Assembly: GCA_002724395.1 (NCBI GenBank)
Contig: PBOR01000030.1
Coordinates: 65,043 to 129,042 of the forward strand
DNA length: 64,000 bases
Source of the DNA: Rhodospirillaceae bacterium
Lineage (GTDB): Bacteria > Pseudomonadota > Alphaproteobacteria > UBA8366
Reading direction: 5' to 3'
This document shows, in pieces, positions 1 to 11,348 of the stretch. Both the position numbers and the translations under genes were made by a program. Each line of letters begins with the position of its first letter. The stretch's first letter is position 1. The notes beneath the pieces were generated by a model, which was given only the letters and a program-made list of their open reading frames with translations, made no database searches and was not told the DNA's origin.

Positions 1-89
1 AAGGCGTTTTCCACGGATACGCTGGTGCGATGCCCATCCAGTATGACAGAATGCTTTTTGATTTCGCTGAGATCGATCTGATTAGACAT
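1..89 (-). CDS. Ribbon-helix-helix (RHH_4-like) domain protein, N-terminal fragment truncated by window edge
   Basis: Reverse strand reads MSNQIDLSEIKKHSVILDGHRTSVSVENA...; the 'K(H/R)SV.(L/I).GHRTSVS(V/L)E.A' pattern is typical of small alphaproteobacterial RHH proteins. Confidence 0.55.
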   Translation of the reverse strand, partial: MSNQIDLSEIKKHSVILDGHRTSVSVENA

Positions 90-270
90 TTTGTTCGAAG
101 CGACGTTTACGCAAATCTCGGGGAGGTCGACTATTCGTCCATAGATTGCTGGTCACGCTAGGATCACTTTCTGTGCTCAAGTTGATGCAGGGACTAACAC
201 ACTTCAAATGTCTAAGCCTAAAAAGGTTTCTTGTCATCTTATTGAAAATTTGTTCGACCAAATGTCGTGT

Positions 271-897
271 TCAATATAGTGCAATCGAAAACTTTTCTAT
301 AGCGTTTACCGCTATATTAATATTTTGCTCTTCCGTTCTTCCGGACTTTTTCCGCGGTTTGAAGCTATGTTCGCCATCTTCAATCCATTGCAATTTAATG
401 GCGCTTGAGAAGCGATAAGTTTCGACTTCATCCTTTCGACCAAACGGGTCGCGCGTTCCCTGGCAAATTAGTGTTGGGGTCGCGAGTGTTAGTAAGTGTT
501 CAGTGCGCGGCTTTTCTGGTTTGCCGGGGGCGTGAAACGGATAGCCGAGACACACCAACCCCTGCACTTGCGCCATGTCCGTAACGAGACTAGCTATTCG
601 ACCGCCTAACGATTTGCCGCCGATAATTACTTTCTCAGCATCAACCGATTCGATCATGTTTTGCCATGCTTGGACTAGAACAGCTTGTTTGTCCGGGAGG
701 CATCTCTTTCCGATTTCACGTGCTCTCATCATATAGGGAAAATCGAAGCGGATGACCCGAAATCCACGGCTTGCAAGTTTCTCTGCAAAGGCGGTCATAA
801 AGGGATGCTCTTTACCGCTTCCTGCACCGTGGGCGAAAATAATAGTCTGTGAAGCAGTATTGCTGCCGTTTACTAGTATACTTTTGGTCAAAATCAA
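271..897 (-). CDS. alpha/beta hydrolase (KANL3/Tex30-like, dienelactone-hydrolase-like)
   Basis: 208 aa ORF with FAHGAGSGKEHPFM, GGKSLGGRIAS nucleophile elbow, and GTRDPFG / DGEHSF acid and His motifs. Confidence 0.8.
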   Translation of the reverse strand: MILTKSILVNGSNTASQTIIFAHGAGSGKEHPFMTAFAEKLASRGFRVIRFDFPYMMRAREIGKRCLPDKQAVLVQAWQNMIESVDAEKVIIGGKSLGGRIASLVTDMAQVQGLVCLGYPFHAPGKPEKPRTEHLLTLATPTLICQGTRDPFGRKDEVETYRFSSAIKLQWIEDGEHSFKPRKKSGRTEEQNINIAVNAIEKFSIALY

Positions 898-1092
898 TCG
901 GTAAAACTCGTGCGGTTCTAGGTGGGGTTTTAAAAATATAAAACTTAGCGGCGATCAAACTAAACATAATCCCGTTGGGGAATAAGCAACCTGCCGGACA
1001 TCAGCCAAACTTGTACCAGCTCGAATGCCGGGCATTGATTCACGCGATAGGTCTGAAATTCGGTTAGTAAGGCTATATACAATGGGTTTTTT

Positions 1093-2709
1093 TTATAGTT
1101 CTTTAAAAAAATCATGCCCCTTGTCGTCAGTTACGATGAAGGCGGGGAAATTCTCTACTTCAATGCGCCAAATCGCCTCCATACCTAAATCCTCGAATTC
1201 GATGCACTCGACTTTTTTAATGCAGTCCAGCGATAATCGTGCGGCGGGTCCACCGATGGAACCAAGATAGAAACCGCCATGTTTCTTGCAAGCATCGATT
1301 ACCATATCGGACCGATTACCTTTAGCGAGCATGATCATTGATCTGCCGGCTGCCTGAAATTGATCTACAAAGGAATCCATGCGTCCAGCTGTGGTTGGCC
1401 CGAATGAGCCGGACGCATACCCGTCGGGTGTTTTTGCGGGGCCGGCATAATAGATCGGATGATCTTTAAAATATTGCGGAAGGTCACCGGTTTTTTCCAA
1501 TTGCTCGCGTAATCGATTATGCGCGGAATCTCGGGCGACGATAATTGTGCCTTTCAGGGAGAGCCGTGTTTTGATCGGATACTTTGTCAATGTTCCCAGA
1601 ATTTCTTTCATCGGTTTATTGAGGTCAATATCTATCACTTCGCCGGCTAGATCATCATCTGAAATATCCGGTAGGTACTTAGCTGGATTGGTTTCCAACT
1701 GTTCTAAAAAAACACCATCCTTAGTGATCTTCCCCAGGATTTGTCGGTCTGCGGAGCACGAAACACCCAGGCCGATCGGTAAACTCGCACCATGACGTGG
1801 CAACCGTATGACGCGCACATCGTGGCAAAAATATTTGCCACCGAATTGTGCGCCGATTCCCATATTCTGCGTCATCTCAAGAATTTGTTCTTCCATGCTG
1901 ATATCGCGGTAAGCATTACCTTTATCGTTTCCTTGTGTTGGCAAATTATCAAGGTAACGGCAACTCGCAAGCTTAACTGTCTTTAAATTGAGTTCCGCCG
2001 ATGTGCCTCCAATAGCAATAGAAAGATGGTAAGGAGGGCAGGCGGATGTTCCAAGCGTACGAATTTTCTCATCTAAAAATCCAATTAGGCGTTCGGGAGT
2101 AAGCAGTGACGGAGTACCCTGGAATAAAAAAGATTTGTTAGCGGAACCGCCACCTTTGGCGATGAATAAAAATTTATAGGACTCGCCTTCGTCAGCGTAG
2201 AGTTCGATCTGTGCTGGTAGATTATTTTTAGTATTCGTCTCTTCGTACATCGATAGCGGTGAGACCTGGCTATACCGAAGGTTTCGCTCTTGGAATGTTT
2301 CAAATATTCCTCGGCTAATCGCTGCTTCGTCAGATGAACCAGTCCATACATTCTGACCTTTTTTACCCATAACAATGGCGGTGCCCGTATCCTGGCACAT
2401 TGGTAGAATACCGCCAGCTGCGATATTAGCATTCTTCAACAAATCGTAGGCTACAAAACGGTCATTATCTGATGCTTCTGGGTCGTCGAGAATTTTTGCA
2501 AGCTGTTGAAGGTGGGAAGATCTAAGCAGATGGCTGATGTCGGCAAAGGCTTGCTTGGACAAGAGTGTTAGCGCTTCTGGGTCTATTTTAAGAATAGGCT
2601 TTCCATCGAATTCATCTATGCTGACATGTTGATCCGATAGTTTCTTATAAATGGTACCATCTTCGCCCAAGGGGAAAATGGGGTGATAGTCGAATGCTAA
2701 ATCACTCAT
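1093..2709 (-). CDS. fumA: Fumarate hydratase class I (Fe-S)
   Basis: ORF 1093..2739; likely start [68 protein letters not shown] are class I fumarase motifs. Confidence 0.92.
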   Translation of the reverse strand: MSDLAFDYHPIFPLGEDGTIYKKLSDQHVSIDEFDGKPILKIDPEALTLLSKQAFADISHLLRSSHLQQLAKILDDPEASDNDRFVAYDLLKNANIAAGGILPMCQDTGTAIVMGKKGQNVWTGSSDEAAISRGIFETFQERNLRYSQVSPLSMYEETNTKNNLPAQIELYADEGESYKFLFIAKGGGSANKSFLFQGTPSLLTPERLIGFLDEKIRTLGTSACPPYHLSIAIGGTSAELNLKTVKLASCRYLDNLPTQGNDKGNAYRDISMEEQILEMTQNMGIGAQFGGKYFCHDVRVIRLPRHGASLPIGLGVSCSADRQILGKITKDGVFLEQLETNPAKYLPDISDDDLAGEVIDIDLNKPMKEILGTLTKYPIKTRLSLKGTIIVARDSAHNRLREQLEKTGDLPQYFKDHPIYYAGPAKTPDGYASGSFGPTTAGRMDSFVDQFQAAGRSMIMLAKGNRSDMVIDACKKHGGFYLGSIGGPAARLSLDCIKKVECIEFEDLGMEAIWRIEVENFPAFIVTDDKGHDFFKEL

Positions 2710-2969
2710 TAAAATGTCCTTCCTACAGTAACGCCCCATGTCTGGAGCCCCTATTATTTATTGTTCAGTCTGTGACCGCAGGCACAGCATTCTTGGAGAT
2801 GTTTTATATGATTTAGATCAATGAGGAAGGGAGTACAAAATGAAATAGTTTTTAAATGTGTCAATTCTGATAGGCGCGCGTGAGACAATAGTTTGGTTTT
2901 TGCCTGCAGCAGTCATATTGAGTTGATAAGCTCAGCTAGATTCCTGACCGAGAGGCGACATTGATGCGT

Positions 2970-3473
2970 TTAGTCTTTACGGAAGGTGTCCAACGTGACC
3001 ACATTATTGCTCTGATGGTTGGACTTGATCGTAGCGACAGCTTCTTTTTCGTTCCCGTTAGAATCGGTAATTAACGCCGTGTCAGACTCCACGGGTGTGT
3101 CGTTTTCAGCTAAGTCCTCAAGAACCTGAAACTGAAGAGCAAAATTGACCGATGGGTCGGCGAGGCCTGTAACGGCACTAAACGGAATTTGCATTCGCTG
3201 GTGTACGTCATTGAAGCTGAGAGAAACTGCAAACCCTTCGTCGCTAACGTCTAAATCCCAAAATTGATACTGCAAGACGATAGTCATTTCGTTTGGATAC
3301 TTTTGTTTTAACGAATTGGGAATCTTGACTTCCGGGTGGGTAGTATCAAAGGTTAAGTAAAGATGATGATCATCGGGCAGGCCGTGCTCGGCAATTTGGT
3401 CCAGCGCAGCCCGCACTACGCCTTTTAGGGCATTCTCCACCATTTGATCGTAGCGTAATAAGTCGGTGCTCAT
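2970..3473 (-). CDS. sspB: SspB family ClpXP adaptor (alphaproteobacterial type)
   Basis: 167 aa; LYLTFDT..P.V.IP..L...YP.EMTIVLQYQFWDL, F.V.LSF......IPF.A.....DPSV.F.LQF, typical of SspB-alpha. Confidence 0.88.
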   Translation of the reverse strand: MSTDLLRYDQMVENALKGVVRAALDQIAEHGLPDDHHLYLTFDTTHPEVKIPNSLKQKYPNEMTIVLQYQFWDLDVSDEGFAVSLSFNDVHQRMQIPFSAVTGLADPSVNFALQFQVLEDLAENDTPVESDTALITDSNGNEKEAVATIKSNHQSNNVVTLDTFRKD

Positions 3474-3539
3474 AGTTTCTTTTTCTTAGTTCTTTGAAGG
3501 ACGAAAACAGATTTTTCCTTAAGTATGCTTAAAACTAGT

Positions 3540-3838
3540 GGGGGGCTTCTGTTGCCCGGTGCCCCCCGAACCGCGCTTACCTAACCTAAGTTAAGCAGCG
3601 AGGCGGGCTTCGCCCGCAAAGTTGTCGTTGGCATTTAACGACTATAGCCCGATAACGGTGGTACCATGCCGAGCACAAAGTCTGCCTTTACCACGCGCGT
3701 CGATCCTGTTTCGCCCCCAAAAATACCCCAGTGATGTATTGAAAGCCACAAAACTGGTGGAGGCGCCGGGTACCGCCCCCGGGTCCGCAACGCTTATTCC
3801 GCAAACCGTTTAGCGCTATAGCCGGCAAGCCGGCAGCA
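3540..3838 (-). ncRNA. ssrA: Two-piece (circularly permuted) tmRNA; outer ends approximate
   Basis: Minus strand: acceptor piece ends ...GGACCCGGGGGCGGTACCCGGCGCCTCCACCA (CCA at 3757..3755), about 36 nt intervening segment, then coding piece starting GGGGGCGAAACAGGATCGACG at 3718. Tag frame GCC AAC GAC AAC TTT GCG GGC GAA GCC CGC CTC GCT GCT TAA (3632..3591) = ANDNFAGEARLAA*. 5' GGGGGCG (3718..3712) pairs with CGCCTCC (3765..3759) as a 7-bp acceptor stem with a G3-U wobble. Confidence 0.93.
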
Positions 3839-3958
3839 CGAATATAAGTCTATTTGTAATGGATATAAACCTGTTCAAACAATTATTACGCTAATCGTCC
3901 CCATCTTCCCCATAATTCACAGATGGCCCCAGACAATTGTCAGCTATACATTGTTCTA

Positions 3959-4753
3959 ATGCAGCAATATCACGATTTGTTACGACGCATTCGCAAAGAA
4001 GGTGTTTTTAAAGACGATCGCACTGGTGTCGGCACGTATAGTGTGTTCGGACATCAGATGCGCTTTGATTTGAGCGAAGGGTTTCCTTTGCTCACCACCA
4101 AGAAATTACATTTAAAATCCATCATTCACGAATTGATTTGGTTTCTAAGTGGTAACACAAATATTGCTTATCTGAGGGAAAATGGTGTTTCCATTTGGGA
4201 TGATTGGGCGGACGAGGCCGGTGACTTGGGTCCAGTGTATGGAGAGCAATGGCGGTCTTGGCCGAGTCCCGGGGGGCGACGAATAGACCAAATTTCTCTC
4301 TTACTAGACCAGATCAAGACAAATCCGAATTCGCGCCGGCTAATTGTGAGTGCTTGGAACGTAGCCGAATTAGACCAGATGGCGTTGCCCCCTTGTCATT
4401 GCCTATTCCAATTCTACGTGGCTGATGGAAGGCTTTCCTGTCAGTTATATCAGCGGAGTGCTGACGTTTTCTTAGGTGTTCCTTTCAACATCGCTTCCTA
4501 TGCATTGCTGACCCAAATGATCGCTCATGTGGCTGAATTAGTGCCTGGCGATTTTATCCATTCTTTCGGGGATACGCATCTTTATGCCAATCACATTGAG
4601 CAAGCCGACATTGTGCTGGCGCGCGATCCATATCCGCTTCCGCGAATGTTGCTCAACCCCGATGTGAAAGACCTTTTTGCATTTACCTATGGCGACTTTA
4701 CGCTGGAGGATTATAGGTTTCATCCTCATATCCCGGCCAAAGTAGCAGTCTGA
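3959..4753 (+). CDS. thyA: Thymidylate synthase
   Basis: 264 aa from [37 protein letters not shown] and [20 protein letters not shown] motifs. Confidence 0.97.
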   Translation: MQQYHDLLRRIRKEGVFKDDRTGVGTYSVFGHQMRFDLSEGFPLLTTKKLHLKSIIHELIWFLSGNTNIAYLRENGVSIWDDWADEAGDLGPVYGEQWRSWPSPGGRRIDQISLLLDQIKTNPNSRRLIVSAWNVAELDQMALPPCHCLFQFYVADGRLSCQLYQRSADVFLGVPFNIASYALLTQMIAHVAELVPGDFIHSFGDTHLYANHIEQADIVLARDPYPLPRMLLNPDVKDLFAFTYGDFTLEDYRFHPHIPAKVAV

Positions 4754-4759
4754 GTTAGG

Positions 4760-5251
4760 ATGCGCATCTCGATCATCATCGCGATAGCGGAAAATGGGTT
4801 GATCGGCCGCGATGGTGATTTGCCTTGGAGGCTCTCGGAAGATTTGAAGCGATTCAAGGAGACCACCATGGGCAAACCGATTATTATGGGGCGTAAGACG
4901 TGGAAATCGATTGGGCGTCCGTTACCAGGCCGCCCGAACGTTGTCATTAGCCGAGACCCGAATTATGCTGCCGATGGTATAGATGTGGTGCAAAGCATTG
5001 AGCAGGCGTTTGCGCGTGCGTGCGAACTCGGTTCGGATGAAATTATGGTAATTGGTGGTGCGGAAATTTATCGTCTCGCTCTGTCAGATGCGGACCGGAT
5101 GTATATCACCGAGGTACATTTGAAAGTTGAAGGGGATACTCATTTCCCGCACTTCGACCGAAATGATTGGCGAGAGAGTGTGCGGGAGGGTCCCTTCCTC
5201 GCTGAGAAGAGCGACCTGACTTTCAGTTTCGTGCAACTTGATCGCGTTTGA
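4760..5251 (+). CDS. folA: Dihydrofolate reductase
   Basis: 163 aa; IAENGLIGRDGDLPW, MGRKTWKSIGRPLPGR, VIGGAEIY. Confidence 0.96.
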   Translation: MRISIIIAIAENGLIGRDGDLPWRLSEDLKRFKETTMGKPIIMGRKTWKSIGRPLPGRPNVVISRDPNYAADGIDVVQSIEQAFARACELGSDEIMVIGGAEIYRLALSDADRMYITEVHLKVEGDTHFPHFDRNDWRESVREGPFLAEKSDLTFSFVQLDRV

Positions 5252-5297
5252 GACCTTAGTGGCAATGTTGTTTTCATTTGTCTCGCGCCCAATCGCT

Positions 5298-6422
<1,125 letters not shown>

Positions 6423-6581
6423 TTAATCTTTTGTGATGATGCACACCCTGGCAAAGGGGCAACTCGAACGCAAGTATCTTCGGATAGGTTCTGATCCCGT
6501 TAAAGGAGATTTGCGCTGCCTTTTTTTAAAAATCTATAAACTATGATGGAGAGATAGCTTCTATTGGACTCATTGTTCGAT

Positions 6582-7451
6582 TTATTGCCGTCCCAACACT
6601 AGCACCCAGTAATGAAAATGCCGACTGCGGCCTCCATCTTGTGGGTGAAAACGGTAACCTATTCCTGCCTCCTTTATATCTCGCTCAAGCATAGCTTCTC
6701 GATGACTATCTGAACCGATCCAGCCATGCACCACCTCTTCGGGAGTTGTTTGGCCAGCTGCAATGTTTTCAAGAATATAACGCCAAGGATAACCAGCACG
6801 CTCCGCGCGTTCTGCAACGCTGCTACCATCAGGGGCGATGTGAGCAAAATAATCCTTTACTGCCATATCGTTAGAATGGGCTTGCGCGGCTTCATTTAAA
6901 TCGTCGTTAGCTAGAAGAGGACGTAATTTGTAGCGGGCGCGGTAGGCATTCACCTTTTTAAGCACTGCCGTTCGCCAATTGCCAGAAAAGCGTTGCGTGG
7001 GCTTCGCTAGCGTAATTGCCCAATAATGATTGTGCCCTCGTGGATCGTTAGCAATAGCCGCATATCCAATACCTATTTCTTGAATGTCGTGGGTTAGAAT
7101 GTGATTGCGCGCTTGGTCATCCGCCTCCCAATGCGTTACCACATGAGCGGCACTGGGCAATCCGGCAGCAACCTCAAGAGCAACCTTCTGAAAAGAATAG
7201 CCAGTTTTCAGAATGTTATTCTCGAAATCTGAGCCATCACGAGCGCGCGTATCGAAAAAGCGGTGTTGGGCCATAGATTCCGCATGCTCCTGTGAGAACT
7301 GGGTAAGGCGTGGTTCGAGACGTAGTGGATTCAGAGAATATTTTGCGCGCAGCTTATTGACCTGATTTAGAATTTGGTCGAGCGTTTCTGCCGTAACCGG
7401 CGCGGGTGATATCCAAAGGAATACGCCTAAAACGAGAAGTATGATGTACAT
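6582..7451 (-). CDS. Secreted protein with two tandem CAP/SCP domains
   Basis: ORF 6582..7577; likely start MYIILLVLGVFLWISPAPVTAE (signal peptide). Two repeats: 'LNQVNKLRAKYSLNPLRL...QEHAESMA...GIGYAA...NHYWAITLAKP' and 'LKKVNAYRARYKLRPLLA...AHSNDMA...HIAPDGSSV..R....GY......ENIAAG...GIGYRF...HYWVLVLGR'. Confidence 0.8.
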   Translation of the reverse strand: MYIILLVLGVFLWISPAPVTAETLDQILNQVNKLRAKYSLNPLRLEPRLTQFSQEHAESMAQHRFFDTRARDGSDFENNILKTGYSFQKVALEVAAGLPSAAHVVTHWEADDQARNHILTHDIQEIGIGYAAIANDPRGHNHYWAITLAKPTQRFSGNWRTAVLKKVNAYRARYKLRPLLANDDLNEAAQAHSNDMAVKDYFAHIAPDGSSVAERAERAGYPWRYILENIAAGQTTPEEVVHGWIGSDSHREAMLERDIKEAGIGYRFHPQDGGRSRHFHYWVLVLGRQ

Positions 7452-7486
7452 TGCGGCTATTTTGATTTGACAGATATAGTGGGTCC

Positions 7487-8641
7487 CTACTGGATCACGA
7501 TATTGGGCGCGGCACGTTTTCCCGCTTTGTCTCCTTCGAGTGTATTCCAAAGCTGAGTTGCAATAGACCGAAAACACTCCGCGTGTTTGCTATCGGGCTG
7601 ACTTACCACGATTGGGTCGCCGCCGTCCGATGTTTCACGGATGTCTATATGCAGTGGAATTTCACCGAGGAATGGTAGGTCTAATTGGCCGGCTTCGTCT
7701 CGCGCACCGCCATGACCGAAAATGTCTGCCTGATGGCCGCAACTTGGGCAGAGGAAATAACTCATATTCTCAATTATCCCCAGGACGGGAACCTCTACTT
7801 TACGAAACATATTTAACCCTTTCCGGGCATCGATGAGCGCGATGTCTTGCGGCGTAGAAACGATCACCGCGCCCGCAAGAGGGACCTGTTGCGACATTGT
7901 CAGTTGTGCGTCACCCGTGCCTGGTGGCATATCGACAATCATGATATCGCACTCACCCCAATGCACATCACCAAGAAATTGCTGTAAAGCGCTCATCACC
8001 ATGGGGCCGCGCCAAATCATTGGCGTGTCTTCTTCTACGAGAAAGCCAATAGACATTAGTTTGATCCCGTGCCGTTGCATTGGTTCGAGCGTATTGCCGT
8101 CTGGGCTATTTGGTTTCTCGCCAGCAAGCCCCATCAAACGCGGTTGCGACGGGCCGTAGATGTCAGCATCTAAAAGGGCAACGGTCTGTCCATTTGCTGC
8201 GAAGGCCAGCGCCATATTTACTGCAACGGTAGATTTTCCAACACCGCCCTTGCCGCTGGCAACTGCGAGGATGTGTTTGATGCCTGGTGCGAGAACTTCT
8301 TTTTGTTTCGGCGCTCCGCCAACTCCGCTGCCAGCTGCACTTTTAGGCCCTCCGCCGGGACCAGCCTGTGGTGGTTTCGATTGCTGTGGCGAGTTGTGTG
8401 CGGTTAAAACTGCAGTGACAGATAGAACGCCGGGTATTTTATTTACAGCAGTTTCGGCGGCTTGACGCAGTGGTTCCATCGCCTCACCTTTGCTGGGGTC
8501 AACTTCAAGGGTAAAGCCGACATTGCCATCTTTAATGACAAGACCACTGACCATTTGGAGAGTAATAATGTCTTCATCATTTTCAGGCTCAATGACGCTT
8601 GATAGAGCATCGAGAACTTCATCTTCGGTTACAGCAGCCAT
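7487..8641 (-). CDS. mrp: Mrp/NBP35 family Fe-S carrier ATPase
   Basis: ORF 7487..8941 over-extended; start at MAAVTEDEVLDALSSV (8641). SGKGGVGKSTVAVNMALA P-loop, DADIYGPSQPRLMG, CPSCGHQ.DIFGHGGAR. Confidence 0.93.
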   Translation of the reverse strand: MAAVTEDEVLDALSSVIEPENDEDIITLQMVSGLVIKDGNVGFTLEVDPSKGEAMEPLRQAAETAVNKIPGVLSVTAVLTAHNSPQQSKPPQAGPGGGPKSAAGSGVGGAPKQKEVLAPGIKHILAVASGKGGVGKSTVAVNMALAFAANGQTVALLDADIYGPSQPRLMGLAGEKPNSPDGNTLEPMQRHGIKLMSIGFLVEEDTPMIWRGPMVMSALQQFLGDVHWGECDIMIVDMPPGTGDAQLTMSQQVPLAGAVIVSTPQDIALIDARKGLNMFRKVEVPVLGIIENMSYFLCPSCGHQADIFGHGGARDEAGQLDLPFLGEIPLHIDIRETSDGGDPIVVSQPDSKHAECFRSIATQLWNTLEGDKAGKRAAPNIVIQ

Positions 8642-8791
8642 ACTTGAAATCTCCCTTAGGGCACCAATATCAAAGGTTGTAAATATTGGGCTTTGCGCAA
8701 AAGCGCTAGCGGTGTCATATATGACAGAATGCCGGTAGGTAAAGGGATATCCGGTTAAATAGATTGAAAACACCAGTACGGGGAAAAGAAT

Positions 8792-9967
8792 ATGCCTTGG
8801 CAAAATCAGAGCAGTGGCGGTGGCGGTGGCCCTTGGGGGGGCGGCGGCCAAGGTCCTTGGGGCGGCGGAAGCAGTGGTGGCGGTGGCAACCCGCCGGATC
8901 TTGATGATGTGTTGCGTAAAAGTCAGGACAAATTGAAGCAATTGTTTCCCGGCGGCGGATCAGGGAAAATGCTCGTTTTAATTGGACTTTTAGCTGTCGG
9001 CGTATGGCTCTTAACCGGTTTTTACCGCGTTCAGCCCGATGAACAGGGCGTGGAGTTGATTTTCGGCAAGGCCGCACCAGTACCAAAAGGGCCTGGACTC
9101 CATTATAACTTTCCAGCGCCGATCGGTGAAGCGATAACGCCGAAAGTAACCAAATCGAATCGAATCGATGTTGGCTATCGCAGTACGTCGACGCGAGGCG
9201 GTCGGGCCGGTACTGATCGCGATGTTCCTCAAGAAAGCTTAATGCTGACTCAAGATGAGAATATCGTCGACATGGATTTTGCGGTGCTTTGGAAAATTAA
9301 AAACGCAAAAAATTTCCTTTTCAATATTCGAGATCCGGAATTGACCGTGAAAGCTGTTGCAGAAAGTGCAATGCGTGAAGTGGCCGGGCAAACTTCTTTT
9401 GACGATGCAGTAACGATAGGCCGCGAAAAGATGCAATCCAGAACCAAAGCCCTGATGCAGAAGATTCTGGACAGTTATATGTCAGGAATTGAAATTGAGA
9501 ATGTGCAATTGGAACAATCCGATCCGCCAGAACAGGTGATTGATGCGTTCAACGACGTCCAGCGGGCACGGCAAGATCAAGAGAGACTTCGCAATGAGGC
9601 GGAAGCTTACGCAAATTCTATTGTGCCGGAGGCGCGCGGTTTGGCTGAGCAGAAGCTGAAACAGGCTGAAGCTTATCGCGAGCAACAAATTCAAGAAGCT
9701 AAAGGTGAGGCTAAAAGATTTGAAGATGTCTACAAGTCCTACAAAGCCGCACCGGACGTCACCCGACGTCGTATGTATTTGGAGGTGATTGGTCAAGTTT
9801 ATGGAGACGCTCAGAAGGTCATAATTGATCAGAAAGCGGACGGTGGGCAGGGCGTTGTTCCTTATTTGCCGTTGCCTGAAATTCAAAAGCGAATTCGGAA
9901 AAATTCAGATAGCAATCCTGATGAAGCGGTTGATGCTGCGCCTTCGAGCGCCAGCCAGTCCCAATAG
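8792..9967 (+). CDS. hflK: FtsH protease modulator HflK (SPFH/band 7)
   Basis: 391 aa; Gly-rich N-terminus, TM, GFYRVQPDEQGVELIFGK, followed by hflC. Confidence 0.95.
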   Translation: MPWQNQSSGGGGGPWGGGGQGPWGGGSSGGGGNPPDLDDVLRKSQDKLKQLFPGGGSGKMLVLIGLLAVGVWLLTGFYRVQPDEQGVELIFGKAAPVPKGPGLHYNFPAPIGEAITPKVTKSNRIDVGYRSTSTRGGRAGTDRDVPQESLMLTQDENIVDMDFAVLWKIKNAKNFLFNIRDPELTVKAVAESAMREVAGQTSFDDAVTIGREKMQSRTKALMQKILDSYMSGIEIENVQLEQSDPPEQVIDAFNDVQRARQDQERLRNEAEAYANSIVPEARGLAEQKLKQAEAYREQQIQEAKGEAKRFEDVYKSYKAAPDVTRRRMYLEVIGQVYGDAQKVIIDQKADGGQGVVPYLPLPEIQKRIRKNSDSNPDEAVDAAPSSASQSQ

Positions 9968-9980
9968 GTGGAAACGAGCA

Positions 9981-10859
9981 ATGTCCAAGAATAAATCACT
10001 AATTATTATAATTTTCGTTGTTGTTGCTGCAATCGTGGCACTTCAGACTTTTTTCACCGTGCATCAAACTCAGCAGGCCATTGTCCTGCAATTTGGTGAA
10101 CCAAAACGTGTTATTCGCGAGCCGGGCTTGGCCTACAAAATACCCTTTATTCAGAATGTCCAAACCTATGATCGTCGGACGCTAGATTTGGACCCGCCGC
10201 AATTTGAAGTGCTTCTCACCGATAAAAAGCGGATCAATGTGGATGCATTTGCACGGTACCAAATAATTGACCCTCTATTGTATTTCCAACGTGTGACGAC
10301 GGAAGCCACCGCGCGCGACCGATTGGGGAAACTTATCAACCCGTCGCTTCGCGCAGTGATCGCCAAGGTTTCTCTACAAGAAGTATTGTCGGCCAAACGT
10401 AGTGGTTTGATGGAATTGATCCAGAAGCAAGTTGAGGGCGATGCAGCCCGGCTGGGGATGAAAGTCGTTGATATCCGCATTGGCCGCACAGATTTGCCTG
10501 AAGATACTAGCCTGTCAGTTTACGGTCGCATGCGTACGGAGCGTGAGCGTCAGGCTCGTGAAGCTAGGGCGGAGGGTAAAGAAATTGCGCAAAAAATACG
10601 TGCTCAGGCTGATAAGGAGCGCACGGTTCTTTTGGCAAATGCAGAACGCGATGCGCAGATATTCCGCGGTCAAGGTGAAGCTGAGCGCAATAATATTCTT
10701 GGTAGAGCCTATGGTTTAGATCCTGAATTTTTCGCGTTTTATAAGTCGCTTGAACAGTATCAGAAGGCGTTGATAGGTAACGAAACGACGATGGTATTAA
10801 GCCCGGATAGCGAGTTTTTCAGATATTTCGGCAATTTAAGTAGCAATCAGAAAAAGTAA
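9981..10859 (+). CDS. hflC: FtsH protease modulator HflC
   Basis: Start at ATG 9981 (MSKNKSLIIIIFVVVAAIVALQTFFTVHQTQQAIVLQFGEPKRVI); the listed ORF from 9825 is N-terminally over-extended. Confidence 0.95.
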   Translation: MSKNKSLIIIIFVVVAAIVALQTFFTVHQTQQAIVLQFGEPKRVIREPGLAYKIPFIQNVQTYDRRTLDLDPPQFEVLLTDKKRINVDAFARYQIIDPLLYFQRVTTEATARDRLGKLINPSLRAVIAKVSLQEVLSAKRSGLMELIQKQVEGDAARLGMKVVDIRIGRTDLPEDTSLSVYGRMRTERERQAREARAEGKEIAQKIRAQADKERTVLLANAERDAQIFRGQGEAERNNILGRAYGLDPEFFAFYKSLEQYQKALIGNETTMVLSPDSEFFRYFGNLSSNQKK

Positions 10860-10881
10860 TTTTAACCTAGTCTGTGTTTGA

Positions 10882-11241
10882 ATGATCCGGATTACTTTTT
10901 TGGCATTCGCCTTGTTTTTGGCAATTGAAGGCACAATTGCAGCATTTTGGCCGGCTTGGGCAAAAAAAAAGATGGCGGATATGCAAGACATTCCGAATCG
11001 TGCCCTGGGCTTCATAGGATTACTATTCATCTTTTCAGGTGTTGTGGTCGCGGGGCTTGCTGACGGGATCATTAAGATTGCGGCAGTTGCAGTTATCTTG
11101 GAAGGCGCGCTTTATGGTGTCATGCCCGCCCTCATGAAGCGAGTGATGGCAGTTGCCGTGCGGTCCTCTGAAGCAGTATTGAGGATATGGGGTGAGACCG
11201 CACTTGGGATAGGAGTTACTGCGTTAGCGTTATTTTATTGA
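10882..11241 (+). CDS. DUF2065 family inner-membrane protein with two DUF2065-like units
   Basis: 119 aa; 'LAFALFLAIEGTIAAFWPAWAKKKMADMQDIPNRALGFIGLLFIFSGVVV' and 'AAVAVILEGALYGVMPALMKRVMAVAVRSSEAVLRIWGETALGIGVTAL' both resemble YjeT/DUF2065; located after hflC as in E. coli hflKC-yjeT. Confidence 0.7.
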   Translation: MIRITFLAFALFLAIEGTIAAFWPAWAKKKMADMQDIPNRALGFIGLLFIFSGVVVAGLADGIIKIAAVAVILEGALYGVMPALMKRVMAVAVRSSEAVLRIWGETALGIGVTALALFY

Positions 11242-11348
11242 TGGTAGCTTTTGGGGTTTATTGACCTGTGCCTTATTTCGGCCACGTATGAAGCGAAAAT
11301 TTGATGATATTTGGGAAACTTGTGTTGATCTATTGAACTGCCTTTGAA

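Noticed and set aside
3622-3813. 63-aa plus-strand ORF
   Set aside because: Antisense to the permuted tmRNA, covering the tag region and acceptor piece; no family resemblance.
8642-8941. N-terminal 100 aa of the listed 484-aa Mrp ORF (Ala/Thr-rich)
   Set aside because: Antisense to the Gly-rich start of hflK; Mrp homology begins at MAAVTEDEV (8641).
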